NCBI RefSeq assembly: GCF_004919105.1
Contig: NZ_STGK01000003.1
Coordinates: forward strand, 248,001-312,000
Length of the DNA stretch: 64,000 nucleotides
Direction: 5' to 3'
Source: Nocardioides sp. GY 10113
Lineage (GTDB): Bacteria; Actinomycetota; Actinomycetes; Propionibacteriales; Nocardioidaceae
This document shows, piece after piece, positions 39,446-48,072 of this stretch. The notes under the pieces are model-generated. The model had not been told where the DNA came from. It saw nothing but the letters and a program-made list of their open reading frames with translations, and did not search any database. Positions within the stretch are counted from its first letter, which is position 1; each line of letters starts with the position of its first letter. The translations under genes were made by a program, and so were the position numbers.

Positions 39446-39688
39446 GCCCGCGCCTGTCAGGCATCGCAGTGCCCGACAAGCGCAGGAACTCCCCTCCCGG
39501 TGGGACGCGTGAGGTGCCTGAGGCACACGACCCACCCGGCGACGAGCGTCATCGCTCCTCCTGCCCGGCCGAATGTGTGCAACCCGACACTCGTTTTTCC
39601 CGTCGAGCGGGAATGATCCGACGCGGCCCGGTCGTTGAACACCGAGGCCCGCTGCCACGATCCCGACGCGCGGGAGGACAGGAGTGTG

Positions 39689-40996
39689 ATGACGGTGAGG
39701 ACGCTGGTCGCCGACCGACCGATCCGGCGACTGGCGATGATCTGCCTGCACACCTCCCCGCTGGACCAGCCCGGCACCGGGGACGCCGGTGGCATGAACG
39801 TGTACGTCGTCGAGGTGGCGCGCCGCCTGGCCCGTCGCGGCATCGAGGTCGACGTCTTCACCCGCGCCACCCGCTCCTCCCTGCCGCCGACCCAGCCGCT
39901 GCTGGACCCGCGCACCGGCCGCGCCGAGGACGGTCTCACCGTGCACAACGTGCACGCCGGTCCCTTCGAGGGGCTGACCAAGGACGAGCTGCCCGGCCAG
40001 CTGTGCGTCTTCGCCCGCGAGGTGCTCCGGGCCGAGGCGCGCCAGCCGGTCGGCCACTACGACCTGGTCCACTCCCACTACTGGCTCTCCGGCCAGGTCG
40101 GCGCCCTCGCCGCGGACCGCTGGGGCGTGCCGCTGGTGCACTCCATGCACACGATGGCCAAGGTGAAGAACCTCGCGCTCGCCGCGGGCGACACCCCCGA
40201 GCCGGCCGCCCGCGTCTTCGGTGAGGAGCAGGTGGTCGAGGCCTCCGACCTGCTGCTGGCCAACACCGTCCTGGAGGCGGACCAGCTGATGGGCCTGTAC
40301 GACGCCCCGCCGTCCCGTGTCGAGGTGGTCCACCCGGGTGTCGACGTCTCCGTGTTCCGCCCCCACGACCAGCGGGCGGCGCGGGCGGAGCGCAACCTGC
40401 CCGAGGACGCCCTGGTGGTGCTGTTCGCCGGCCGGATCCAGCCGCTGAAGGCACCCGACGTGCTGCTCAAGGCGGTCGCCGACCTGGTCGAGCGTCGCCC
40501 CGACCTCCGCTCGCGCCTGGTCGTGCCGATCGTCGGCGGGCCCTCCGGTTCCGGGTTGGACCGACCCACCGAGCTGGCCGACCTGGCCGCCCGGCTGGGC
40601 ATCACCGACGTGGTCCGCTTCGTGCCGCCGGTGCCGCAGAGCGAGCTGGCCGGCTGGCTGTCGTCGGCTACGGTCGTGGCCGTGCCCTCCTACAACGAGT
40701 CCTTCGGCCTCGTCGCCGCGGAGGCGCAGGCCTGCGGGACGCCCGTCGTCGCCGCAGCCGTGGGCGGCCTGACCACGGTGATCGACCATGAGCGCAGCGG
40801 TCTGCTGGTCGACGGCCACGCACCCCGCGACTGGTCCCACGCGCTCGAGCGCGTCGTCGCCGACCCCGCGCTGCGCGACCGGCTCGCCGCGGGCGCCCTC
40901 GCCCAGGCGGAGTCCTTCACCTGGGAGGCCACCGCGGAGCAGACGCTGCGGCACTACGAGCGGGTGGCGGCGCAGGTCCGCGAGGAGGTCGCGTGA
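39689..40996 (+). CDS. mshA: D-inositol-3-phosphate glycosyltransferase (mycothiol synthesis)
   Basis: GT4 enzyme that joins GlcNAc from UDP-GlcNAc to inositol 3-phosphate, the first step of mycothiol, the actinobacterial thiol. In 435 residues: [35 protein letters not shown], the [13 protein letters not shown] nucleotide region and the ESFGLVAAE (EX7E) motif. The ATG at 39689 has AGGAG four bases upstream. The YbjN gene overlaps its stop by four bases, as in mycobacteria (Rv0486-Rv0487). Confidence 0.95.
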   Translation: MTVRTLVADRPIRRLAMICLHTSPLDQPGTGDAGGMNVYVVEVARRLARRGIEVDVFTRATRSSLPPTQPLLDPRTGRAEDGLTVHNVHAGPFEGLTKDELPGQLCVFAREVLRAEARQPVGHYDLVHSHYWLSGQVGALAADRWGVPLVHSMHTMAKVKNLALAAGDTPEPAARVFGEEQVVEASDLLLANTVLEADQLMGLYDAPPSRVEVVHPGVDVSVFRPHDQRAARAERNLPEDALVVLFAGRIQPLKAPDVLLKAVADLVERRPDLRSRLVVPIVGGPSGSGLDRPTELADLAARLGITDVVRFVPPVPQSELAGWLSSATVVAVPSYNESFGLVAAEAQACGTPVVAAAVGGLTTVIDHERSGLLVDGHAPRDWSHALERVVADPALRDRLAAGALAQAESFTWEATAEQTLRHYERVAAQVREEVA

Positions 40997-41493
40997 GCGA
41001 GGCGGTCGCGGCCGTCGTACGGGAGCACCTGGCGGATGCCGGGATCGAGTACGAGGAGCGCGAGCCCGGCCTGTTCTCGTTCTCGCTGCCCGGCGAGCGC
41101 AAGCTGCAGACGCCGGTCCGGCTCGACGTGGGCCCGCACTCGCTCGCGGTGCACGCGTTCGTCTGCCGGCGCCCCGACGAGGAGTACGAACGGGTCTACC
41201 GCTGGCTGCTCGAGCGCAACCTGAAGATGTTCGGGGTCGCCTTCGCGCTGGACCACCACGGCGACATCTACCTCGACGGCCGGCTGCCGCTCTCCGCGGT
41301 CAACCCCGAGGATCTGGACCGGCTGCTGGGCTCGGTGCTCACCTACGCCGACGAGTCGTTCAACACCATCCTCGAGCTCGGCTTCGAGTCCTCCATCCGC
41401 AAGGAGTGGGAGTGGCGCCAGCTGCGGGGGGAGTCGACGAAGAACCTCGAGGCGTTCCGAGGCTGGCTCGAGGGCGACGCCGACCCCGCCTGA
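40993..41493 (+). CDS. YbjN-domain protein
   Basis: A 166-residue protein of the YbjN superfamily (secretion-chaperone-like fold), corresponding to Rv0487 beside mshA. Conserved stretches include [23 protein letters not shown] and [20 protein letters not shown]. Function unknown. The GTG at 40993 overlaps the mshA stop (GTGA). In mycobacteria gpm1 and senX3-regX3 come soon after; here a pilus locus intervenes. Confidence 0.87.
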   Translation: MSEAVAAVVREHLADAGIEYEEREPGLFSFSLPGERKLQTPVRLDVGPHSLAVHAFVCRRPDEEYERVYRWLLERNLKMFGVAFALDHHGDIYLDGRLPLSAVNPEDLDRLLGSVLTYADESFNTILELGFESSIRKEWEWRQLRGESTKNLEAFRGWLEGDADPA

Positions 41494-41520
41494 CCGCCGA
41501 CCCGGGTCGGCGGGTCCCAA

Positions 41521-41535
41521 CCCCCGGCTCGGGGG
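41521..41535. terminator. Short GC hairpin between convergent YbjN and pilD genes
   Basis: CCCCCG, GCT loop, CGGGGG. Plausible bidirectional terminator, without a T run. Confidence 0.4.
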
Positions 41536-41555
41536 TGCCTGACCCCCGGCTCGCG

Positions 41556-42353
41556 CTAGCCGAGACCGACCAGCGACAGGTACGCCGCCGCGAGCCCCTC
41601 GCCCGCGAACAGCCCGATCGCGGCGCCGACGAGCATGAACGGCCCGTGCGGGATCCGGCTGCCCCGGCCGGCCCTGCCGGTCGCCATCAGCGCCATCCCC
41701 AGCACGCCGCCGAGCAGGAAGCCCGCGGCCAGGCCGACCAGCGAGGGCCCGGGCCCGAGCGCCCCGAGCACGGCGCCGAGAAGGGGAGCGAGTGCGACGT
41801 CGCCCAGGCCCATCCCGCGGCCGCGGGTGAGCACGCGGATGCCGCCGTACACGCCGAGCCACAGCGCCGCGGAGGCGAGCGCCTCGAGCGGGGCGACGTC
41901 GCCGCCCCACCAGCCCAGGGCCAGCGCCAGCAGCGCGAGCACGGCTGCGACGCCGGTGATCGAGAACGGCAGCCGGCCGTGCTCGAGGTCGATCAGGGCC
42001 AGGGCGACGCCCGCGCCGGCGAGCACCAGGAAGGCCGCCAGCAGGTCCAGCTCGCCGGTGGCCGCCAGCCGCAGCGCGACCAGCACGAACAGGGCGCTCG
42101 TGGTCGCCTCGACCAGGGGGTAGCGCGCCGGGATCGGCGCGGCACAGTCCCGGCACCGTCCCCGCAGCAGCAGCCAGGAGAGGACCGGCACGTTGTCGCG
42201 GGCCCGCACCGCGTGGCCGCAGCGCGGGCAGGCGGACCCGGGGCGGACGATCGAGAGCCCCGCCGGGACCCGGTGCACCACCACGTTCAGGAACGAGCCG
42301 ACCACCAGGCCCAGTACGCCGACCGGCAGCAGCCAGGCCACCGGAGGTGTCAC
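41556..42353 (-). CDS. pilD: Prepilin peptidase/N-methyltransferase
   Basis: Membrane aspartyl protease that cleaves and N-methylates type IV prepilins. In 265 residues: the zinc-finger-like methylase domain with CPRCGHAVRARDNVPVLSWLLLRGRCRDC, and the two catalytic aspartates in ALIDLEHGRLP and GMGLGDVALAP (GXGD). About eight helices. The GTG at 42353 overlaps the upstream stop by four bases. Last gene of the pilM-N-O operon; it should process the four pilins encoded at 52139-56506. Confidence 0.93.
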   Translation of the reverse strand: MTPPVAWLLPVGVLGLVVGSFLNVVVHRVPAGLSIVRPGSACPRCGHAVRARDNVPVLSWLLLRGRCRDCAAPIPARYPLVEATTSALFVLVALRLAATGELDLLAAFLVLAGAGVALALIDLEHGRLPFSITGVAAVLALLALALGWWGGDVAPLEALASAALWLGVYGGIRVLTRGRGMGLGDVALAPLLGAVLGALGPGPSLVGLAAGFLLGGVLGMALMATGRAGRGSRIPHGPFMLVGAAIGLFAGEGLAAAYLSLVGLG

Positions 42354-43498
42354 GCGGTGAGCGGCACGAAGGCGACGTCGAGCGCCGCCAGCTCGTGCGG
42401 CTGGGCGAGCGAGCGGAGCACCTCGCGGGTGCGCCGCACGGACTGCGCCAGGGTCTCGTCCGCGGCCGCGGCGTCGCTGTGCTCCAGCGCGAGCACGGCG
42501 AGGTCGTGGCGCAGCGCGACGGTGACCATGGCCAGGTCCCCGCAGCTGAGGGCGGACTCCAGCAGCATGGCCTCGTACGACGCCAGGTCGGCCTCGCGGG
42601 CGTGCTGGCCCGCGGCGGCGCGGTCGGTGTCGTCGAGCTGGTGCGCGGCGCCCATCTGCGCCGCGGCGTGGTCGAGCAGGTAGGTCACCGTGGGCTGGTG
42701 GTGGGGGAGCCGGACCGGCTCGTCGACCGGACCGGCCGGCAGGTGGTCGATGGGGCCGAGCTGCGCGCGCAGGTCGGCCGGCCTCGGGACGAGGGAGAGC
42801 ACCACGTTGCGGGCGGAGTCCACCGCCTCGCGGTGGCTGCCGGCCAGGGCCATCTCCTGCGCGCGCGGCAGCAGGGCGGCCACCCGCTCGAGGAGCGGCG
42901 CGGCGGACTGCAGGTCGGCGGCCCACTGGGCCAGCGCCGCGTCGCGATCGCGGCCCTGGGCGGCGTATCGCCGGGAGAGCTCGGCGTAGCCCACCGCGGC
43001 GGCGGAGGCAGGAGCCGCGACCTCCGCGACGTGGGCGATCTCGACGATCTCGGCGACCTCCGCGATCTCCACCACTGCCGGGATCTCGGCGAACGCGCCG
43101 AACGGCGCGACCGCGGAGACCGGCTCGGGGTCGGCCGGTGCGGTGGCGATCGCTGCCGGGGCCGGGGCGGCGTCGAGCAGCTCCGCCGACGGGGCCGCGC
43201 CCGGACGCGCCGCCTCGGCGGCCAGGGCCTCCTGCAGCGCCGCGGTGGCGGCCTCCAGGCTGGGGGCGCCGGCGCCGGCGGCGGCCCGCGGGTCGCGTCC
43301 GGCCACGGCCCCGGGGCCGTACGCCTCGAACGCGGCCCCGCCGTGGACGCCGTGGGCGACCTGGGCGACCTGGGCGACGTGGCCGGTGCGCCGCACGCGC
43401 CGGCGCAGGAGCAGCACCAGGCAGAGCACGGCGCCGAGCGCGGCGAAGTTGGCGACGGACATGCCGGCGGTGCCGGTCGTCAGGCTGTCAAGGGACAC
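42350..43498 (-). CDS. Unknown single-helix protein in the PilP position
   Basis: A 382-residue protein with one N-terminal helix (VANFAALGAVLCLVLLL), an Ala/Pro/Val-rich linker containing EIAEVAEIVEIAHVAEV, and an all-alpha C-terminal domain (from about residue 190) of helix pairs such as YAELSRRYAAQGRDRDAALAQWAADL. No PilP lipobox or other known domain is visible. The GTG at 43498 follows GGGAG and overlaps pilO by 11 bases. Its place after pilM-pilN-pilO suggests that it completes the alignment complex in place of PilP (inference). Confidence 0.7.
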   Translation of the reverse strand: MSLDSLTTGTAGMSVANFAALGAVLCLVLLLRRRVRRTGHVAQVAQVAHGVHGGAAFEAYGPGAVAGRDPRAAAGAGAPSLEAATAALQEALAAEAARPGAAPSAELLDAAPAPAAIATAPADPEPVSAVAPFGAFAEIPAVVEIAEVAEIVEIAHVAEVAAPASAAAVGYAELSRRYAAQGRDRDAALAQWAADLQSAAPLLERVAALLPRAQEMALAGSHREAVDSARNVVLSLVPRPADLRAQLGPIDHLPAGPVDEPVRLPHHQPTVTYLLDHAAAQMGAAHQLDDTDRAAAGQHAREADLASYEAMLLESALSCGDLAMVTVALRHDLAVLALEHSDAAAADETLAQSVRRTREVLRSLAQPHELAALDVAFVPLTA

Positions 43499-44135
43499 GG
43501 TTGGCTCCCGGTTCATAGGTCAGCGACGCCCCCACGAAGGCGCTGCCGGTGACGGAGACGGTGGAGGTGGTCGAGGCGCCGGGCTCGTCGGAGGAGCCGT
43601 CGACGGTGAGCGAGGTGACCACGAAGGTGCGGTCCATCCGCTCGAGGTTGGCCAGCAGTTGCCGGACCTGGTCGTCGGTGCCGGCGGCGGTGACCGTGAC
43701 GGTCTGCTCGGCGATCTCGGGTGCGGCGGCGGTGTCGGCGACCTTCGCGGCGTCCGCGAGCGGCTCGCCGTTCGGTCCCAGCGGCACCGGCGCTCCGGGG
43801 CTCACCGCGGTGACGTCGTCGGCGCCGATCCCGGCCTGGCGCGCCGCCTCGACGATCGCCGCGAAGAACTCCTTCTGGGCGGCGGTGGGCGGGAACAGGG
43901 CGGCCAGTTCGTCGGCGGCGGCCTGGTAGCGCGGCAGCTGTCGCTCCTGCTGCTGCAGCGCGCTCAGCTGGGCGGCCATCGCCTGGTTGCGGGTCCGGCT
44001 GGACTCGATGGAGTCGCGGGTCGTCGAGGTGTTCGCCAGCACGGGGCTGATCAGCAGCATCCAGCTGACGGCGAGGAGCACGAGGATCCCGGCGATGCCG
44101 AGGACCAGGGTGCCGGTCACGGTGCGCAGGCTCAC
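43488..44135 (-). CDS. pilO: Pilus alignment protein PilO
   Basis: Bitopic membrane protein of 215 residues: helix at residues 7-30 (TLVLGIAGILVLLAVSWMLLI), a coiled coil (SIESSRTRNQAMAAQLSALQQQERQL) and the PilO ferredoxin-like domain starting LFPPTAAQKEFFAAIVEAARQAGI. Partners PilN. The GTG at 44135 overlaps the pilN stop by four bases. Confidence 0.88.
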   Translation of the reverse strand: MSLRTVTGTLVLGIAGILVLLAVSWMLLISPVLANTSTTRDSIESSRTRNQAMAAQLSALQQQERQLPRYQAAADELAALFPPTAAQKEFFAAIVEAARQAGIGADDVTAVSPGAPVPLGPNGEPLADAAKVADTAAAPEIAEQTVTVTAAGTDDQVRQLLANLERMDRTFVVTSLTVDGSSDEPGASTTSTVSVTGSAFVGASLTYEPGANRVP

Positions 44136-45019
44136 TTCTTCACTCCCTCGCGCAGCGAGCGGCCGGGGTCATCGTAGCGGCCGCTGAAGACCTTCGGGGA
44201 GAGCCCGACGGTGCCGGAGAACGAGACGCGGTCGTTGTCCGCGGTCGTGGTGGAGACGTAGGGGTCCAGGAACAGGTCGTCCTCGCCGAGCGCGACGACC
44301 AGGTCGCCCACCTCGGCGCGCGAGCTCGCGGTGCCCTCGATGCTCAGGCAGCCGACGACGTCGTTGGTGGCGAAGGGGTCCGGCCCGGGGCAGGTGGTGC
44401 CGAGCAGCCCTCGGGTCGGGTCCTGCTCGGCGCCCTGGCCGCCCGGAGCCGTACCGGCCGATCCGCCGGTGGCGGAGGAGTCCGGTGCCGACACCCGGCT
44501 GACCAGCCCGATCGACACCGAGGTGATCGCGGTGCCCGGGCCGGCGGCCGCGGTGAGGCCGCCGAGCACCCGGGAGAACGCGACCTCGTCGTAGGCGGTG
44601 TCGTGCACCCGGATCACCCGGCGCTGTACGCCGTCCACGAACGTGCGGACCGGCGCCAGGTCGCGGATCTGGACGGTCAGCGCGCTCCCGCGGGCCTCCT
44701 GGCCGCGCAGCTCCTCCTCGGCCCGGTGCAGCTCGAAGCGGAGGCCGGACCAGATCAGCCCGACGGCGACGACGAGGACCAGCGCGCCGAGCACGAAGCG
44801 CCGGCGCAGCTGGTGGACCCGCAGCTCCTCGAAGACCCACGGGGAGAGCAGGTTGACCACGGTCTGGCTGGCGTCGCGACCGGCCTCGACGCCCTTCTGG
44901 CGCGTGGCGCGGGACGGCTTGGCCGCCTTCCGGGCCTTGGCGGGCTTGGGGGCCCGGCGGTCGCGGCGGCCGCCGCCGTCGGCGGGGACCGTGGTCGGCG
45001 GGGTCTGGGTGCTGGTCAT
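44132..45019 (-). CDS. pilN: Pilus alignment protein PilN
   Basis: A 295-residue bitopic protein. A Lys/Arg/Pro-rich cytoplasmic N-terminus of about 60 residues precedes VNLLSPWVFEE, the segment that docks into PilM, then a helix (RFVLGALVLVVAVGLIWSGL), coiled coil and a periplasmic-type domain. A Ser/Gly/Gln-rich insert (GGSAGTAPGGQGAEQ) is unusual, as is the length. The ATG at 45019 overlaps the pilM stop. Confidence 0.86.
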   Translation of the reverse strand: MTSTQTPPTTVPADGGGRRDRRAPKPAKARKAAKPSRATRQKGVEAGRDASQTVVNLLSPWVFEELRVHQLRRRFVLGALVLVVAVGLIWSGLRFELHRAEEELRGQEARGSALTVQIRDLAPVRTFVDGVQRRVIRVHDTAYDEVAFSRVLGGLTAAAGPGTAITSVSIGLVSRVSAPDSSATGGSAGTAPGGQGAEQDPTRGLLGTTCPGPDPFATNDVVGCLSIEGTASSRAEVGDLVVALGEDDLFLDPYVSTTTADNDRVSFSGTVGLSPKVFSGRYDDPGRSLREGVKK

Positions 45020-46164
45020 GCCCCACCCGCCAGTGCCAGCCCGAGCGGGACGACCATCGCGGGGTCGGAGGCCAGGTGCGCGAGGTCCCCGCGGCCGCTG
45101 CCGAGTCGTGGCAGGACGTCGTTGGGGGCCAGCCGTTGCACGGGCAGGCCGAGGGTGTGGCCGAGCAGGTCGCTCATCCCGGACAGTGCCGCACCGCCGC
45201 CGGTGAGCAGGATGCGCTGGGGTGCGTGCTCCTGGTCGGAGCCGTTGTGGAAGGCGAGCGTGGCCTTGACCTCGGCGACGAGCTGGCGGGCCGCCTCCAG
45301 CACGATCTGGCCGACGACGTCGGTCTGCGCGCCGGTCTGCGTGTCGGTCCCGGCCGCGCCCGGCGCGATCCCGGCGGCCCCGTACGACGGGTGGACGCCG
45401 GCCACGGCCGGCTGCGGCAGCGTGCAGGCGTGCTTGAGCTGCTCGGCCTCCGCCCAGCTCAGGCCGGCCCGGTCGACGATCGCCTGGGTCAGCAGGGAGC
45501 CGCCCACGCCGGCGATGACGCGCACGAAGTGGGGTCGGCCGGCGGTGTGCACGGCGACCGCGATCTTGTCGGAGCCGATGTCGATGGCGGCCTCGGTCGG
45601 GGCGTGCTGGCCGGCGCGGGCGCCGGCGCGCGCCGCGGCCCGGACCACGCCCAGCGCGGAGAGGTCCGCCACCTGCGGCCGCAGGCCGGCGGCCTGGACG
45701 CAGCGCACCATCTCGTCCACGGCGCCGCGCGCGGTGGCGACCAGCAGGATCCGCACCAGCCGGCGCGGGGCGTCGGTCTCGGCGTCGTGGCGCTCGTACT
45801 CGTCGAGCGTGATGTGGTCGATGTTGGCGTCGTTGATGGAGACCGGCAGCAGGTCGGCCACCTGGAACCGGAGCGCCTTGCGCAGGTCGGCAGGTGGCAT
45901 CCAGTCGAGCTCCAGTTGGCGCACCAGCACCGAGCCGCTGCCGATGCCGATGCGGACGTCCTTGCCCTTCAGGCGGGCCTGGTCCCACAGGGTGCGGACC
46001 GCCTCGGTGACCGCGCGCGGGTTCTTGACGCTGCCCGCCTCGACCGCCCCGCGCGGCAGCTCCACGGCGCCGCCGCGGACCAGGCTCGGCGTCCGTCCGC
46101 CGGCCAGCGCGACGGCGCGAACGGCCGAGCTGCCGATGTCGAGCCCCAGCGTGCTGCGCGCCAT
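45016..46164 (-). CDS. pilM: Actin-like pilus protein PilM
   Basis: Cytoplasmic FtsA/actin-fold ATPase that links the pilus motor to PilN. In 382 residues: LGLDIGSSAVRAVAL (phosphate 1), AAIDIGSDKIAVAVHTAG (phosphate 2), ILLTGGGAALSGMSDLL (adenosine site), and FQVADLLPVSINDANIDH. The ATG at 46164 has GGTGGAG close upstream. First gene of the leftward operon; an exact GCCGATAA sigma-WhiG/FliA-type -10 stands about 64 bases upstream. Confidence 0.92.
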   Translation of the reverse strand: MARSTLGLDIGSSAVRAVALAGGRTPSLVRGGAVELPRGAVEAGSVKNPRAVTEAVRTLWDQARLKGKDVRIGIGSGSVLVRQLELDWMPPADLRKALRFQVADLLPVSINDANIDHITLDEYERHDAETDAPRRLVRILLVATARGAVDEMVRCVQAAGLRPQVADLSALGVVRAAARAGARAGQHAPTEAAIDIGSDKIAVAVHTAGRPHFVRVIAGVGGSLLTQAIVDRAGLSWAEAEQLKHACTLPQPAVAGVHPSYGAAGIAPGAAGTDTQTGAQTDVVGQIVLEAARQLVAEVKATLAFHNGSDQEHAPQRILLTGGGAALSGMSDLLGHTLGLPVQRLAPNDVLPRLGSGRGDLAHLASDPAMVVPLGLALAGGA

Positions 46165-46227
46165 GCTCCACCCCCGTGATCCGCCCGGCGGGGCTCCGGC
46201 GACGCCACCGGGCCCCTTGTGCACGAG

Positions 46228-46255
46228 TTATCGGCCGGACGGCGGGTCGACTTGA
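46228..46255 (-). promoter_or_regulatory. WhiG/FliA-type promoter of pilM
   Basis: On the minus strand TCAA, a 16-base spacer and GCCGATAA. The -10 is identical to the FliA/WhiG consensus and the -35 has three of four bases of TAAA. Confidence 0.75.
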
Positions 46256-46257
46256 CC

Positions 46258-46272
46258 TTTGCGGTCCGCAAA
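46258..46272. promoter_or_regulatory. Palindrome between the divergent pil promoters
   Basis: TTTGCGGTCCGCAAA has perfect 7-base arms around one base. It lies just upstream of the pilM -35 and 12 bases upstream of the candidate pilT2 -35, a natural place for a factor acting on both. Confidence 0.5.
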
Positions 46273-46284
46273 TTTATGGGTCCG

Positions 46285-46311
46285 CTCAGGTCGCGACCGT
46301 CCGGACCGATC
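46285..46311 (+). promoter_or_regulatory. Candidate WhiG-type promoter of pilT2
   Basis: CTCA, a 15-base spacer and GACCGATC, about 40 bases before the gene. Weaker than the pilM and pilA sites. Confidence 0.4.
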
Positions 46312-46350
46312 TGATCGCGTGGAGTCTGCCGGCCGGCCACGAGGAGCCAG

Positions 46351-47475
46351 ATGAGCGTGATCCCGAGTGCCCTGTTGTCCCTGCTCGACGCCGTTGTGCG
46401 CAACGGCGCCTCTGACCTGCACCTGCGTCCCGACGCGACCCCGAAGCTGCGCATCTCCGGTCAGCTGGTGCCCGTGGGCGAGCGGCCCTACCCGGCCGCG
46501 GAGATCGAGAGCCTGGTGCGGGCGTCGATGAACGCCGACACCCTGGCGACGTTCGAGGAGCGGTTCGAGGCCGACTACGCCGTCGCGGTGCCGGGGCTGG
46601 GCCGGTTCCGGGTCAACGCGTTCCGGACGATGGGCGAGGCCGGAGCCGTGATGCGGCTGGTCGGCGACGCGCCCACCACGCTGAGCCAGCTCGGGATGCC
46701 GGAGGTGATCGCCGACCTGGCGCTGCGTCCCCGCGGTCTGGTGCTGGTCACCGGCCCGACCGGCTCGGGCAAGACCACCACGCTCGCGGGCATGATCGAC
46801 ATGGTCAACGAGAGCCGCTCGGTGCACGTGCTGACCCTCGAGGACCCGATCGAGATCCTGCACCGCAACAAGGTCGCCACCGTCACCCAGCGCGAGCTGG
46901 GCAGCGACACACGGGACTGGGCCTCGGCACTGCGCGCGGCCATGCGCCAGGACCCGGACGTGATCCTGATCGGCGAGCTGCGCGACGACGACACCGTCCG
47001 CTCCGCCCTCTCCGCGGCGGAGACCGGGCACGCGGTGTTCGCCTCGATGCACACCACCGATGCGCGGGAGACGGTGCTGCGGCTGGTGGACTTCTTCCCC
47101 CCGCACGAGCAGGCGCGCGTGCGCGCGGCCCTCTCGACGACGCTGGAGGGCATCGTCTGCCAGCGGCTGGTCCGCCGGGCCGACGGCCGTGGCCGGGTCT
47201 GCGTCACCGAGGTCGCCGTCCGCGACGCCCGGTTCGCCGACGCGATCGCCGACCCGGACAAGACCGCGACCATCCCGGACATCCTGGCCCGCGGCGAGTA
47301 CTCGGGGATGCACACCTTCGACCAGCGTCTCCAGGAGCTGGTGACCTCCGGCGCGGTCGACGTCGCCGACGCGATGGCCGCCGCCAGCAACCCGCACGAC
47401 TTCTCGGTGATGCTCCGCCGCTCCGGCTGGCAGCCGGCGGGCGAGACCCAGCACGCACTCCAGGGGGCACCATGA
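46351..47475 (+). CDS. PilT-family ATPase, PilU-like (PilT2)
   Basis: Hexameric retraction-type motor of 374 residues. It opens with GASDLHLRPDATPKLRISG, then Walker A GPTGSGKTTT, Asp box TLEDPIE, Walker B DPDVILIGELRD and His box TGHAVFASMHTTDA. The retraction motif AIRNLIRE expected after RVCVTEVAVRD is replaced by RFADAIADP, unlike the second PilT at 49730, so a PilU-like auxiliary role fits better. GAGGAG precedes the ATG at 46351. First gene of the rightward operon, overlapping rsiG by four bases. Confidence 0.88.
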   Translation: MSVIPSALLSLLDAVVRNGASDLHLRPDATPKLRISGQLVPVGERPYPAAEIESLVRASMNADTLATFEERFEADYAVAVPGLGRFRVNAFRTMGEAGAVMRLVGDAPTTLSQLGMPEVIADLALRPRGLVLVTGPTGSGKTTTLAGMIDMVNESRSVHVLTLEDPIEILHRNKVATVTQRELGSDTRDWASALRAAMRQDPDVILIGELRDDDTVRSALSAAETGHAVFASMHTTDARETVLRLVDFFPPHEQARVRAALSTTLEGIVCQRLVRRADGRGRVCVTEVAVRDARFADAIADPDKTATIPDILARGEYSGMHTFDQRLQELVTSGAVDVADAMAAASNPHDFSVMLRRSGWQPAGETQHALQGAP

Positions 47476-47987
47476 CCGTCACCACCCAGCGCGCCGAGCG
47501 CGCCGAGCGCACCGCGAGCCGGGGCATCCTGCCCGAGGAGTCGCCGTACCTGGCCGGGCTGGCGCTGCCCGAGCTGCGCGCCTACCGGGGCCGGCTGCGG
47601 GGTGAGGAGGAGCGCGTCTCCTACTGGCGCCGGCTGGTGCAGGCCCGGATCGACCTGCTCGAGGCGGGCAGTCCCGTCGACGGGTCGCTCTCGCTGTCCG
47701 CCCTGGTCCGTGCGCTCGGCGACACCGGCAGCGGCCGGACCCGCCGGGCCCTGCACCGGGTGCGGGTCGCGGACCCGCTGCCGGAGCTGCCGGCGCTGGA
47801 CGAGGTCTGGCTGGCGCCGGCCGACGGGGACGCCCGGGCCGAGGCGGTACGCCGCCTGCGGTCCGCCGAGGCCCAGCTCAGCGACTACCGCTCCGCCCTG
47901 CACCGGCGGATCGACGAGGCCACGTCCGAGCTGATGGTGCGCTACCGCCGGGACCCGGCCAGCGTGCTGACGGTGCTGCCCCGCTGA
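47472..47987 (+). CDS. rsiG: RsiG-like c-di-GMP-dependent anti-sigma factor
   Basis: In Streptomyces and Rubrobacter RsiG holds the sigma factor WhiG inactive when loaded with c-di-GMP. This 171-residue protein has the family opening LPEESPYLAGLALPELRAYR and the exact signature E(X)3S(X)2R(X)3Q(X)3D at E46, S50, R53, Q57 and D61. A second signature lies at E133, S137, R140, H144 and D148, with His in place of Gln. The two helices would form the antiparallel coiled coil of twin-motif RsiG. The ATG at 47472 overlaps pilT2 (ATGA). A WhiG-class sigma factor ends the same locus. Confidence 0.87.
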   Translation: MTVTTQRAERAERTASRGILPEESPYLAGLALPELRAYRGRLRGEEERVSYWRRLVQARIDLLEAGSPVDGSLSLSALVRALGDTGSGRTRRALHRVRVADPLPELPALDEVWLAPADGDARAEAVRRLRSAEAQLSDYRSALHRRIDEATSELMVRYRRDPASVLTVLPR

Positions 47988-47998
47988 GGCGGGCCGAT

Positions 47999-48026
47999 TC
48001 AAGTTCGCCGGCGCCGACGCCGACTC
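47999..48026 (+). promoter_or_regulatory. Candidate WhiG-type promoter of pilB
   Basis: TCAAGTTC (compare TAAAGTTT), with TCAA separated by 16 bases from GCCGACTC. It lies in the only gap between rsiG and pilB. Confidence 0.35.
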
Positions 48027-48072
48027 CTCTGGTGTCGGCGCGGCACGTCCGTTGGGGGAGGGGGAGGTGCGG

